Of a stretch of DNA of 64,000 nt, positions 21,930 to 32,664 are shown one piece after another. Each line of letters opens with the position of its first letter. Within the stretch, counting starts at the first letter, position 1. A program made the translations under genes and the position numbers. Under the pieces are notes generated by a model. It worked only from the letters and a program-made list of their open reading frames with translations, did not search any database and was not told where the DNA came from. The DNA lies in the NCBI GenBank assembly GCA_009756935.1, contig VZDP01000002.1, positions 310,001-374,000 of the forward strand, in the 5' to 3' direction. Source of the stretch: Mesomycoplasma ovipneumoniae (lineage in GTDB: Bacteria > Bacillota_I > Bacilli_A > Mycoplasmatales > Metamycoplasmataceae).

Positions 21930-22821
21930 TCTTATTTATGATTCAGAACCAATAAGAATTGATGTTTTAGTTGCTAAATTAACTAATTCTTCCCGGGCTA
22001 TTGCTCAAAATTTAATTTCAAATAAAAAAGTTTTAATTGATAATATTGTAACTTCTAAAAAAAATTTACTTGTAAAATCTGGTCAAAGTATTATGATCAT
22101 AAATGATTATACAAGTCCACAACCATCATTAAAAGCTGCTAAAATTGATTTTGAAATTATTTTTGAAGATGAAGATATTCTTTTAATCAATAAGCCAAAA
22201 AATTTAGTTGTTCATCCTGGTGTTGGTAATTGAGACGGAACACTTGTAAATGGGATTATTAATTTTTTAAAAAATAATCTCAGTGATCTTGATAAAGTTC
22301 GACCAGGAATTATCCATCGACTTGATAAAGATACAAGTGGCCTTATTTTAGTAGCTAAAAATGCAAAATCCCATTCATATTTTGCCAATCAATTGGCAAA
22401 AAGACAAATTCAAAGATTTTATAAAGCAATAGTGGTTGGGAAAATACCTCATAAATTTATTAAAATAAATTTACCAATTGCTCGTGATCCTAAAAATCCC
22501 TTAAAAAAGACGGTTAGTTATTTTAATTCTAAACAAGCAATAACTAATGTTGAATTAATTAAGCATTTTGTTTACAAAAACCAAAATTTTAGCCTAATAA
22601 AATGCCAACTTGAGACTGGTAGAACTCACCAAATTCGCTTACATCTTGCTCATATAGGTTTTCCTGTTTATGGTGATCCAATTTATGGAACCAAAGTCGA
22701 TAATTTAGGCCAAAGATTGCATGCTTACAAATTAATTTTTAGACATATTGACGGAAAAGAACTTGAATTTAGCATTGATCTGCCAAAGGAATTTATGATC
22801 GCCTTCAATGAACAACTCTAA
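21907..22821 (+). CDS. rluD: Large-subunit rRNA pseudouridine synthase, RluD/RluA family
   Basis: 304 aa. An S4-type RNA-binding segment (residues about 15-70) is followed by the catalytic domain with GIIHRLDKDTSGLILVAKN, whose Asp is the catalytic residue. Later motifs ETGRTHQIRLHLAHIGFPVYGDPIYG are typical of the RluA/RluC/RluD group. It converts specific uridines of 23S rRNA to pseudouridine. One TGA codon (GNWDGT) is Trp. RluD is chosen over RluC on length and usual mycoplasma content; the exact target position is not certain. Confidence 0.9.
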
Positions 22822-22827
22822 AATTTT

Positions 22828-23356
22828 CCTGAGGTTCCCCGTTTGATGAAATAACTTTAAAAAGTGTCCGATTTTTTGGGCACTTTTTTAGTTTAAAACG
22901 ACGGCAAAAACCATAAAAAAATACAACTACTACTTAAACTCAATGCAAATAGAAAACTCGTTTTTATTTGCATTGAGCCTAAAAAAACATATGAAGTTTT
23001 GAAAGAACAAAAACAAAAAGCCATAAATTTAAAGATTTCTAAACGGGTAAATTTAAGGCATCCCATCATATTTAAAAAATATAATGGATAAATCGCATTT
23101 TCTACTTTTGTATGGCAAAAAACATAATTAATTCCCCCCCTTAATTCAATATCAAATTTATTAATTATTCTTAGTGAGGTTTATTATAACATAATTTTAT
23201 TTTAGACCAAACATTTTTTTTTTTTTTTTTCAAAAGGTTAATTTCAAAACTATAAAAATTAAGGTTTTAGCCTCAAAAAACCCGGATTTACGGGTATTTT
23301 TGCATATTTACATTCACTAAAAGTGAATTTTTGCCATCAAACTGTCAAACTCAGGA
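22828..23356 (-). repeat. MITE-like repeat, copy 4 (full length)
   Basis: Left end CCTGAGGTTCCCCGTTTGAT; the right end reverse-complements to CCTGAGTTTGACAGTTTGAT. An A17 tract, TTGGTC-16-TATAAT, a G-rich ribosome site and mini-ORF M-F-F-A-I-Q-K-stop lie on the minus strand. Its covarying hairpin (22939-22977) is perfectly paired. It sits downstream of R-M cassette 2 and reads away from it, towards the 3' end of rluD. It occupies most of the gene-free stretch 22822-23586. Confidence 0.88.
22859..22889 (-). terminator. Intrinsic terminator at the end of repeat copy 4
   Basis: AAAAAGTGTCC-GATTTTTT-GGGCACTTTTTT, the same hairpin as in copy 1. It would stop the repeat RNA and also rluD transcription. 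Confidence 0.78.
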
Positions 23357-23438
23357 GTTAAAAATTTAGGCTGATCTAACTAATTTTTTTAGATTTTTGC
23401 TCTAAAAAATAAAGAAAATTAAAAAATAAATTCAAACA

Positions 23439-23470
23439 AAAAAGCCAACACCTTAGTGTTAGCTTTTTTT
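23439..23470. terminator. Terminator downstream of R-M cassette 2
   Basis: AAAAGCCAACAC-CTTA-GTGTTAGCTTTTTTT, about 115 nt beyond the stop of the large R-M gene. Works for minus-strand transcription from cassette 2 and possibly for the other strand. Confidence 0.78.
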
Positions 23471-23586
23471 GTCATGGTTCAGGCCGCACAATTAATTTTT
23501 ACCTTAATTTGTGTTATGTTTGAACTTCAATCAAGCATAATGATTTCAATATATCATTATCTCTGTTCAGCATTCAATTTCTCCTC

Positions 23587-26500
23587 TTACATATCCTTAA
23601 TTGATTTTTTTATATGTTGTCTTTCTTCTATTGACAAGTTATATTTATCAAAAAGTTGTTCATCGATTTCTACAATAGATTTTGTCCAATCTATATCTGA
23701 TTTTTCTGTAAAATCTTGCATTGGAATCTTAGACCAAGTTTCTTTTGTTTTATTATTTTGAGTTGTCTTTTTTAACCCTAACATTAATCTTGCAAATTTT
23801 GATTTTATATATTTCAATAATGCCTCTGCTTCTTGTTCTGTTTTAAATTTACCTAGCGAAATAAATGTTTGGGTGTAGCCGATTACGGGGTAGCCGATTA
23901 CTGGTGTAGATAAAACTTCTCCTAATGCACCACTTCCATTTGCCGCGGGAACAAAAACCTTATAAAATTCAAAATTATCATGTGGTTCAAGATATTTTTT
24001 ATGCATCCACATATATGTTCTTTTATTAGAAACTCTTCCATATATTTGAACTGAATTATTAAATCTATGTTCTTTGAATAATTCATTATAATCTTTAAAT
24101 GCTGATGATGTAATTCTCTTTTCTTTTTTTATAATATTCTCTAATTTAGGAAAATCACCAAAAACATTTTTAAGATTAAATTTATTTTGAACATACATAA
24201 GAGAACTAATATTATCCTCAAAATTGTTGCTTTTTATTTTGACTTTCTCATATATTTCTCTCAGAATATTACTTGAGACAAACATTTCTATTGGTTCATA
24301 AATAAGGTTTTGATTTCGAGATGTTATAGCAACACCACCTTTTATATCAACATGTTCAAAAATATCTGTCGATTTAGCAGCATATCTTTCCACCTTAAAA
24401 TGCTGATCGTTCAACATTTTATTATTCCAAATAGTAGGCGTAGAACCGACATTATTCAGAAATCTTGCAGGGGTAACAAAAATACATATATCGGAAATAG
24501 AATACCCCATTTCCATAAACAAATTGTATATTGAATCATCTCTATTTCTCAAAGAATTATTTTCTTGATATGGAGGATTTCCTATTACTGATCCAAAATC
24601 CACTTTTTTATCACCTGCCTTTACTTCATCTTGTAATGTTATGTTGCTAAATTTTTTATTTTGTTTTAATATCCCACTTATTTTCTCATAATCAACTTCA
24701 TCTTTGTCATTTTTTACCTTAATCAAATCATAGGCATTAAACTTTGTTGCTATATTTTCAGCGTTTAAGTCCAAAATTTCATAAAATCTTCTTGTAAATT
24801 CGTATGCAATAGATGATGTTGGAATAGAGCAAATAATATCTTTTACATCTTCATGCAAATACCCAAGTTCGGATGTCAATCTCTTATATAAAGCAACCGC
24901 GTATTCTCCAGATTTGCTTGCAATATCTAAAAGCTTATCTTGATTAGATACAATCTCTTTTAAAGATTCTTCAGGTAATAAACCAACCATTTCATCACAC
25001 ACATTAGATGGTGTAATAACCTCTGATTCAGACATTCTACTAAATTTTTTGATAGATCTCAGCGCTCTTGTCAGAGGCGGAACCGTTTCATCACAAGCAA
25101 GCATTGATATATTTTGTATTTTATAATCAAGTCTGCTACGCTTAAACGGATCCATTGACTTGCTTATCTTTTGAATGATAGCTTTATCCAAAAACAAATT
25201 TTTAGATAAGCTAATATTTTCATCTTTTTCAAGCAAGCTTAAAATATCATCAAGTGAAGCTACTCTATCCTTAGTTAAAAAAGAAAAGAACAAAATCCTC
25301 TGGTAATATGTTTTAATCTGGGCTTCTAATTTGGCTAATTCTTTATCGCTTTTTTCTTCGGTATAATTATTATTCTCTGGTTTATCTTGTTTTTGTTCAG
25401 ATTTTTCGGCTTTTTCAGCAGCTTCATCAATATCAAGTTCATCACCTTGACCTTGGTTTGGAACTATTGTCAGACCTTGCTTAGAATTAAATTCAGCTTG
25501 CTGTTCAATGGCTTTTCTAATATCATAATCTTTTAAAATTGAAAAATCTATTGGTATATCCAAAACTTCATCTAATACACTTCTTTGATTGTTATATTCG
25601 CTGATTGCCTCTAATATATTAGTCGCATCCACCTTTTTAATTTTATTATGATTCATCATAATAACCGGAGATATTCTAAGCTCTTCGGCAATTCTTTCTT
25701 TTAATTTGCTATTTCCATTTTCTTCTGTATTTACGTTATAAATCAGTGATTTTTGTTCCTGCATTCTAAACAACCTGTCTGGATCAAAATCAACGAGTAG
25801 AGTTTGGGGTTTTAGATTTTCTTTTATAACACCACTGGCACTAGACAATGTTCTAACATATTGATTTTGTAGTCTAAAAATAGCCTGATCATATTCTTGT
25901 GGAGAAGATGTATCTTTAAAATAAAGCATTGTATCCCATTGCTCAACAGTAGAACCAGTAAGCATTCTGTTAACTGTTAGAGTTATTGTCTTTTTATTTA
26001 AATCTTCACATTGCTTTATTTTATTTTTTATATCACTTGGTTTTTTGTATATCTTTCCTGCATCAACTCCTGAGATATTTATGATTTCGTAGTCACCAAG
26101 ATTTTTAAAGATATCTTTTTTAGTACTTAAAAGCTCTTCCATAGCATCGCAAGAGGCACAATATGGAAGCACCATTACCATGTGACGGCACATCTTACCT
26201 TTTTTGATTTTGTCATAATCTAAAAAACCAAGTAAATTCTCATCTTCTTTGCTGCCATCTATAACCTGAAGCAAATCTAATATTTCAGTCTCGTTTATGA
26301 ATTTCTTATGTCCATTATTTACTGTATCTTTTTTTATTGACTCGGGCTCAAATAGTTTGGAAAAAGCAAATGTAACTCCACTTCTTTTAAGAGCTTCCAT
26401 TTTATCACGGGAAGACTTATTGGGATTAAATGCAAATCTAACCATTTGAGGAAAACCATAATATGGATTGTCCCATTCGTTTATATCATCCTTATTAAGA

Positions 26501-27648
26501 TTATTTTTATCCCATTCTTCTTGTTCTTTGACTATATCTGAGAATTGTACAAACGAAATAATATCCTCTTTTTCAAACTCGCTTCCCATTGAAATACGAT
26601 AAGGTGTTCCAGATAGATGTAGTCTAATTCTTGCATTTATTTGTTTTAGTTCTTCCTCTGCTACATTTACATCAATATTCTCATCATCAAGTTTATTAAT
26701 ATTGGTCTTGTCAGATTTTTCATACCCTGCATTTTCTAAAATTTTTCCAAAAGATTCTGCTCTTGCTCCGAAATGAGTTTCATCAATAATAAGCAAATCA
26801 ATCTGTTCACTAAAAAGTTCTTTATGCTTATCTTTAATTGCATTACCCTGTAAATCCTGCAAGGTTAAAAATATTACAACTTTTTTATTTTCTTCCCTGT
26901 TTGCCTTAATGGCATTTTCACTTGAATCTAGATCATAAGCTTCTAGGAACACATACTCCCAAAAGTTGCCTGCTCCTTCAACAGTTTTTTTCCATTCATC
27001 TTTTACATCAGCTTTTGCCGATACTACCAAAACGATATTTGCAGAGATTTCTAATGCACAGCAAAGAGAAGTAAAAGACTTTCCAAAACGCATAACGGCA
27101 TACATAAGCAGGTTTCTTCTACCATTCTTTACAGCCCTAATAAAGCTATCTACAGCTGATTGTTGATTTGGTCTTAAAGTCCAGTTTTCTCCTCTTTGAT
27201 AATGAAAAGTCTGTGGAAGCCTATTCTTCGAACTATAATATTCATATTTACTTGAATTTGCGTGATAGTTTTCTTTTATATCTTTAATAGCATTATTAAT
27301 ATCATTTATTTCTGTCTCCTTAAAAAATTCTCTACTGTAATAAAGTCCATCTTCCAATTCTTCTGGTTTTAGTCTTTTCTTATTTAAATCATTTTCAAGG
27401 TATTGATGAATAGCATAATCTCTAAAATAAGTTTCTCCATCAATAATAGTTTTATTTTCATATTGTTTTTCAAGATCGGGGAAAAATACTCTTCACTCGT
27501 TTAATCTTTGTGATACTGGTCTATATGTGTCACCAACCTTTAAATAATTTGGCACTGTGTTTGTTGTAAAAGCATATATATGTGGATCTACACGTCCTAT
27601 TATAATTCTATCAAGCACATCGATTGCTTCTATTTTTGTTTTTTCCAT
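23587..27648 (-). CDS. Single-chain R-M protein: GIY-YIG-like + SF2 helicase + Eco57I-type methylase domains
   Basis: 1353 aa. I start at ATG 27648, overlapping the upstream gene by 19 nt; a TGA-coded Trp at 27493 joins the N-terminus to the rest. Residues about 20-55 (VDPHIYAFTTNTVPNYLKVG, then RPVSQRLNEW) resemble a GIY-YIG/T5orf172 nuclease. A superfamily 2 motor follows: MRFGKSFTS (motif I), DETH (II), HLSGTPYR (III) and a motif VI-like FRLQNQYVR. The C-terminal third has GNPPYQEN, the amino-methyltransferase motif IV of Eco57I-type enzymes. Likely a DNA-translocating, cutting and methylating enzyme. Ten Trp codons are TGG and one TGA. Repeat copies flank the cassette. Confidence 0.85.
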
Positions 27649-28577
27649 TTTTTGCGACCTTTGTTTACTAAATCTTGGAATGTATGAATTTTTTTTGCTC
27701 TCCAATCTTTAATGACACATAAGCTTTTCTTTGTTTTTTCTCCTACATCAAATATTTCTAACTGCTGAAATTGTTCCGTAGCTTCTTCATAAGGAATTTT
27801 AAAAGTGAGACCATCCATCTGCCATATATTCCACGAAATTATTTTTGCAATATTGATTAGTTCTTTTTCGGTTGGTTGTCTATTTAGACTTTCTTTCATA
27901 TACTCACAATATGAAATAAGTAGATTTTCTCTTGCGATAAGAAGGCTATCTCCTTGAAATTCAAATCCATATATACTTTGGAATGCTCTTTCAGATCATT
28001 TAAGCCATTCTTCCTCACTAGAGGTATTTTCACCTACAATTCTCATTTTCCTATCTAGCATACCTATTCTATCCTTCAACTCAAATGCTTTTCCAGTAAC
28101 TGTATCATATCTACTAACTAAATAGGGGGCTTCTCCACAAGTAATCTCAAGTCTTCTCTCGTCAACATAATTTTGCCAAGTTTTATTTTTTTTATCTGGA
28201 AATTTGATTTTTTCTATATTAGTTTCTCAACTTTTTTCAATTTCTCTATTAAATATATTTTCGCTCTCAAATCAAGCATTATCCACAAGATTATTTTGCA
28301 CATTACAAACCCAGCTAGGTGTAAAAACTTCAGCTTTACCCTTTGTTCTATTATTTTGTTTTTCTTTTGTCTTTAATACCCTAGGTTTAATCACACCTAA
28401 ATTTTGTCCGGTTATAGATTCAAATAAAATTTGATAGTGTGAATTATATTTTTCCCCTAGTGAAATATAATCATCAGTTCCTCAAATTATATTTCTATTT
28501 GTTGTTCTATCAATCAGAAGGGTTTTAAGAACTTTTTCGCTCCATTTACCTTCATCTACATCTATTGTAAATGCCAT
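27630..28577 (-). CDS. DNA methylase-like companion protein, R-M cassette 2
   Basis: 315 aa from ATG 28577 with AAGGAAG upstream. EVFTPSWVCNVQNNLVDNAW resembles the N-terminal part of N6-adenine methylases of type I/IIG systems. ITCGEAPYLVSRYD and IYGFEFQGDSLLIARENLL follow, where a methylase would have its AdoMet region and a D/E-x-x-x-x-A-R-x-N-L motif. Its stop overlaps the start of the large R-M gene, so it is co-expressed. It may complete or regulate the methylase half of that protein. Trp codons are mixed: TGA in IIWGTD, NAWFES, KSWETN and LKWSER, TGG elsewhere. So this cassette has begun to adapt to the mycoplasma code. Confidence 0.72.
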
Positions 28578-28659
28578 TTATTCATCTTCCTTTATTTTAT
28601 GCTATGATGTTAAAATAATATTAAACTGTTAATTTTTTTGTTCTGGTTTAGTTTCGGTC

Positions 28660-29130
28660 GCTTTTTTAGTTTAAAACACTTACAAAAATCATAAAAAAAT
28701 ACAACTGCTATTTAAACTCAATGCAAATAGAAAACTCTTTTTTATTTAAATTGAGTTTAAAAAATATGTGAAGTTTTGAAAGAGCCATAATTAAAAGCCT
28801 CAAATTTATAGATTTCTAAACGGGTAAATTTAAGGCATTCCATCATATTTAAAAATATAATGGATAATTCGCATTTTCTGATTTTTTTATGACAAAAACA
28901 TACTTGATTCCTCCCTAATTCAATATCAAAATTTATTAATTTATTCTTAGTGATGGTTATTATAACATAATTTTATTTTAAACCAAACATTTTTTTTTTT
29001 TTTTGCAAAAGCTTATTTTAAAATAATAAAATTAAGATTTTAACCTCAAAAATCGCGGATTTACGGGTATTTTTGCATATTTATATTCACTAAAAAGTGA
29101 ATTTTAGCAATCAAACTGTCAAACTCGGGA
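28660..29130 (-). repeat. MITE-like repeat, copy 5 (left end lost)
   Basis: Matches the other copies from the hairpin region (28717-28755) to the right end, which reverse-complements to CCCGAGTTTGACAGTTTGAT. T15 on the plus strand, a TTGGTT/TATAAT promoter (28959-28986), GGGAGG ribosome site and mini-ORF M-F-L-S-stop are kept. The left terminal repeat and terminator are absent: the sequence diverges at about 28660, some 80 nt from the R-M start. The promoter therefore reads straight into cassette 2. It fills most of the gap 28578-29223. Confidence 0.82.
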
Positions 29131-29172
29131 AAAAAGAAACAAAGAAAAAAATTTTAAAGCAAAAATTTATTA

Positions 29173-29178
29173 TATAAT
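29173..29178 (+). promoter_or_regulatory. TATAAT -10 box for the gene at 29224
   Basis: TATAAT 46 nt upstream of the ATG, with GGGGTGA as ribosome site at 29214-29220. No clear -35 box is seen. Confidence 0.5.
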
Positions 29179-29223
29179 AAGGGTATATAGTAATTTTTTT
29201 ACTTCAAAGAAATGGGGTGATTT

Positions 29224-30240
29224 ATGAAAATAAATAACAAAAATATTAAAAAAATTATTGGTCTAAGTCCATTAACCAATTTAACATTTGCTAGTTTGTT
29301 AATTAGTGTTCCACTAATTTCAGTTATTTCCCAGAAAAATTGGCATCAAAAAGATTCAACAAGTCTAGCTTATAATGAAGAATTTAACAATTTTTTAGAT
29401 TCAGAAGCTAATAACGTTATTAGCCAATTGGAGCAAAATTCTAGCGTTAATTTTTTAAATGTTCAAGATGTTGACCAGGAAGCGCGAAAAATTGGCAATC
29501 TTGGTAGATTTAAAAAAGATTTCAATAATTTTATTAATAAAGTAAAAGCAAATCCAAGGGCAAATCTTGAAAAACTTGCAAAAGACACTTTAGCTACAAG
29601 AGGCATTAATTATGACCAATTAAAAAAACAATATCAATACAAAGTCAAAATGCCAGCAGTAACATTTTCATACAAATACAAACCACAAAACCGTTGATCT
29701 ATGGGTAATGTTCCATTCCCTTGAGATCCTAGAAAAATAAGCTTTCGCAGAGTTCCAGCCTCCGGAGTTCCACAAAACAATGATACTTATAATAGATATT
29801 CAGCCGGAGTATGAAGGTCACATGTAAAAACTGCTTCATTTGCAGCAATAAATTTTGGACTTGCTGTGGCTTATGGTTTTGCTCTTAATTTTGTTGCTGC
29901 TGTTTCAGCCGGTGCGGCAGGCTCAATGCTTAGTTATCTTTCAGCAAAATACAAAGAACTTTATGATCAACTACAAAAAGCTCCTTTTGATATTAGCGAT
30001 AAAATCAAAGGACAAATGGCGAGCCATGCAAATGCAATTGGTATTGCAGGTAGCGTTAACAAATGACTTCGAGGAGTTTTAACTCTTGCAAATAGTGTTA
30101 GAAAAATACAAACAACTGTTAGACCAGCATTATTAGCTTCAAGTGTTCTTTCAAATGCTGGCGCTATTATTTCATTAATCGATTTAACTCAAGGACTCAT
30201 TAGCGAACTTATAGACCGTCTAGTGATTATTGATAATTAA
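29224..30240 (+). CDS. Membrane or exported protein, unknown function
   Basis: Not recognised. 338 aa from ATG 29224. An N-terminal hydrophobic helix (TNLTFASLLISVPLISVIS) looks like an uncleaved signal or anchor. A charged, helical stretch follows to about residue 130. After a Trp/Pro/Arg-rich segment (NRWSMGNVPFPWDPRK), a Gly/Ala-rich hydrophobic stretch appears near residues 200-240 (NFGLAVAYGFALNFVAAVSA), and a second near 290-335. Four of five Trp are TGA, so this is a long-term resident gene, unlike R-M genes on both sides. It ends at a terminator before the tRNA genes. The alternating small-residue helices would fit a membrane-inserting protein, but I propose no function. Confidence 0.75.
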
Positions 30241-30283
30241 TTTGAAATTTTTAGAAAATAGTAAGTAAATTCTATTTAAATTT

Positions 30284-30310
30284 AAAAAACCACTGTTTAA
30301 GTGGTTTTTT
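30284..30310. terminator. Terminator between the unknown gene and the tRNA genes
   Basis: AAAAAACCACT-GTTTA-AGTGGTTTTTT. Serves the plus-strand gene and the minus-strand tRNA transcript. Confidence 0.85.
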
Positions 30311-30328
30311 AAATTTAAATTAATTATA

Positions 30329-30413
30329 TGGTGCTCTCGACAAGACTTGAACTTGCACCCGTTTCCGGATTAGAACCTCAATCTAACGTGTATACCAATT
30401 TCACCACGAGAGC
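30329..30413 (-). tRNA. tRNA-Leu (anticodon GAG)
   Basis: Reading the minus strand: acceptor GCTCTCG/CGAGAGC with encoded ACCA end, anticodon arm TTAGA-TTGAGGT-TCTAA giving GAG, a class II variable arm (TCCGGAAACGGG) and T-arm with GTTCAAGTC. The 85 nt length fits a leucine tRNA. Confidence 0.93.
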
Positions 30414-30418
30414 TTATA

Positions 30419-30511
30419 TGGCGGATCAGACAGGATTTGAACCTGCGCGGGTTTTTTTGAACCCCTAATACGTTTCCAACATATCCTCTTAAGCCTCTTG
30501 AGTACTGATCC
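30419..30511 (-). tRNA. tRNA-Ser (anticodon GGA)
   Basis: Acceptor GGATCAG/CTGATCC with G discriminator and encoded CCA, anticodon arm ATATG-TTGGAAA-CGTAT giving GGA, and a long variable arm. The 93 nt length fits a serine tRNA. A TATAAT on the minus strand at 30541-30536 could be the promoter of both tRNA genes; repeat copy 6 also points this way. Confidence 0.93.
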
Positions 30512-30791
30512 AAAGTAACATAGATTTACACTATAATTATACAACAAAAAAGGATTACTATTAATTTAGATTCAAATTTTTAAACTTCTAAATTAAAGGA
30601 AATAAAAGTTCAAAAGAACGGCTCCTAAGAATAAATGATTAGCAAAGGGTAAGTTTTGAATGAACAATATATCTAAAAATTCATTAATGATTTTTTGTTA
30701 TTCATGATAATTGTAGCACAAAAAAAATTTTTTAGTAAAAAATTTTTGAATTCTAATAAATTTGTGAATTGGGTTGATTTTTCTGGGTTTC

Positions 30792-31277
30792 CCAGGAAAA
30801 ATAACTATCAAAGCAAAAACACTAAATTTTAAATCTAACACTCCGAAAGAAAAATCTACTTAACAGTCAAATAAAGCAAACTAAAAAAGATAAAATTTTA
30901 ACTTGAAAAGCAAAATATGAAATTTTTAAACTACTTTTTTAGTTTAAAACACTGGCAAAATCACAAAAAAAATACAACTACTGTTTAAACTCAATTTAAA
31001 TAGAAAACTCATTTTTATTTAAATTGAGCCTAAAAAATATGTGAAGTTTTGAAAGAGCCATAAATAAAAGCCATAAATTTGTAGATTTCTAAACGGTCAA
31101 ATTTAAGGCATTCCATCATATTTAAAAATATAATGGAAAATTCGCATTTTCTGATTTTTTTATGACAAAAACATAACTAATTCCTCCTTTATTCAATATC
31201 AAAATTTATTAATTATTCTTAGTAAGATTTATTATAACATATTTTTTTCTTAGACCAAGAATTTTTTTTTTTTTTTT
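30792..31277 (-). repeat. MITE-like repeat, copy 6 (long left arm, no terminal repeats)
   Basis: Begins near CAGGAAAAATAACTATC and contains a left arm (AACACTAAATTTTAAATCTA...) shared only with copies 7 and 8. It then has the perfectly paired hairpin 30990-31028, AGGAGG, mini-ORF M-F-L-S-stop, promoter and T17 tract. It ends directly at another left terminal repeat (31278). It lies downstream of R-M cassette 3 and reads left, in the sense direction of the two tRNA genes, with no visible terminator between. The 30512-30791 stretch shows no gene. Confidence 0.83.
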
Positions 31278-31380
31278 TCGAGTTTGGCAGTTTGATGAGA
31301 TATTTTTGAAAAGGTCTCGGGTTTTTGGTGATTTTTTGATTTTTTGGAAAAAGTTAATTGCTATTTTAAATATTAGGCTC
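31278..31380 (-). repeat. Nested left-end fragment of the repeat
   Basis: TCGAGTTTGGCAGTTTGATGAGAT joins the T-tract of copy 6 directly, followed by about 80 bp of left-arm sequence (GGTCTCGGG...GGAAAAAGTTAATTGC). One copy or its end seems to have landed in, or recombined with, the A-tract of another. Confidence 0.75.
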
Positions 31381-31459
31381 TCTAGAAACACCAGTGCGAT
31401 TTTTAAATATCATTTACTGATCTAAAGTGTTAAATTGAATCTTTGATAATTTTTTTCTA

Positions 31460-31654
31460 CTAATTTAATTCTTTATGCGCATTTTTACTTTTTGATCTGT
31501 TTTTGTAAATTTCTCTAAATTCTTCTGCAAAATGCAAAATTGCCTTTTTTAACCCATTAGATTCGGCAATTTTAATGTATTTAAATTTGCTTCAATTATG
31601 AATTTGTATTGTTTCATTTTGACACACCTTTTTGAATGCGTCTGAAATTAGCAC
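31460..31654 (-). pseudogene. Short ORF or gene fragment, unknown
   Basis: Open from a GTG at 31654 to TAG at 31460 (64 codons) if TGA is Trp. The product includes FKKVCQNETIQIHNWSKFKY and GLKKAILHFAEEFREIYKN, which looks like real, amphipathic coding sequence rather than chance. It could be the tail of a transposase or another lost gene. It lies between the nested repeat end and the HaeIII-like nuclease gene. No start signal is convincing. No other gene is seen in 31381-31694. Confidence 0.35.
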
Positions 31655-31694
31655 ACTACTTAACTATTTGATAAAGCTATCAGATCCTGCATTC

Positions 31695-32651
31695 CTATTT
31701 CCATCTGCAATCTATCGAAATGATAGTTGTTGGCATACCTATTATTTGTATATCAAACTTCAGGCTCGGTTCGACCTTTGTAGATGTATTGTGAATTCTA
31801 AAGCTGAATTGCCAACCGCCATCAAGATATAATTCCAAGGTATTTTTACTCTCTGGTTTATATCCTAAACTTACAATTCGTGTTGGAAGTGTTGATATTG
31901 GTAATTCAATGCTTCTTTTAAGGTTGTTTCCTTGATTGTTTAGAGCACCTCTTAAGTTATAACTTTGAATTTGAGTTATTCGTTTGCTATCAATTCCAAT
32001 AACTTTATAAAAATCAAATTCTCCAAGTAAATACTCCACCATAAGTTTTGGTATGTCTTTCCCAAACAAATGATTTTGTCTTTCCAATTCAGCTTTAAAA
32101 GCATTTAACAATGGAATATATACATCACCTTCTTTATTAGGCAAATCACTCCACTTAGAGTCCTTTTGTTTCTCAACATCAAAATATTCAAATATAGGCT
32201 TAATATCTTCCCAATATTGTTGAGAACAATCTACCCCATACCATTTTCTACCAAAATCTAAGTTCTTAGATAGCCCACTATGCTTAACCGCAAAATGATT
32301 ATGCTTAACACTTAAACCTATTTCCCATTCAATCCCTCGTTTAATAATCAAGATATCTCTCACATCACCCTCTTTCCCTTTATCATCTGATTGAATTTTT
32401 AGTTCAAGATCATCATCCCCATCATCTAAAATCAAAGGTTCAAGATCAAATATAGTCTTAACTGCTGCCAAGGCACTAACTTTATATATTGTTTTTTCAG
32501 AGTCAGTTAAAGTATTCCACGCTCTTTCTGCAGCAAAGTAACTACTATTTTCTTCTATCTTTGCTGGTCTTATTTTAGATATTTCTTCAAATAATGTAAT
32601 CAGGTAAGCAAACTCATACGCTCTTCCTTGATTATTACTTTTATTGGTCAT
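31695..32651 (-). CDS. HaeIII-like type II restriction endonuclease, R-M cassette 3
   Basis: 318 aa. The N-terminus SNNQGRAYEFAYLITLFEEI and the following SKIRPAKIEENSSYF and AWNTL segments match what I know of the HaeIII nuclease family. The neighbouring methyltransferase is clearly M.HaeIII-like. EWEIGLSVKHNHFAVKHSGLS fits a catalytic E...(V)K-H core. By homology it would cut GGCC. It starts at ATG 32651, 13 nt after the methyltransferase stop, so the methylase is translated first. All seven Trp codons are TGG, against host practice. Cutting activity is inferred, not shown. Confidence 0.88.
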   Translation of the reverse strand: MTNKSNNQGRAYEFAYLITLFEEISKIRPAKIEENSSYFAAERAWNTLTDSEKTIYKVSALAAVKTIFDLEPLILDDGDDDLELKIQSDDKGKEGDVRDILIIKRGIEWEIGLSVKHNHFAVKHSGLSKNLDFGRKWYGVDCSQQYWEDIKPIFEYFDVEKQKDSKWSDLPNKEGDVYIPLLNAFKAELERQNHLFGKDIPKLMVEYLLGEFDFYKVIGIDSKRITQIQSYNLRGALNNQGNNLKRSIELPISTLPTRIVSLGYKPESKNTLELYLDGGWQFSFRIHNTSTKVEPSLKFDIQIIGMPTTIISIDCRWK

Positions 32652-32664
32652 GACTAACCCGCAA

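Noticed and set aside
31460..31654. Insertion-sequence transposase
   Set aside because: Only about 64 codons, no catalytic motif and no terminal repeats of an IS; listed only as an unknown fragment.
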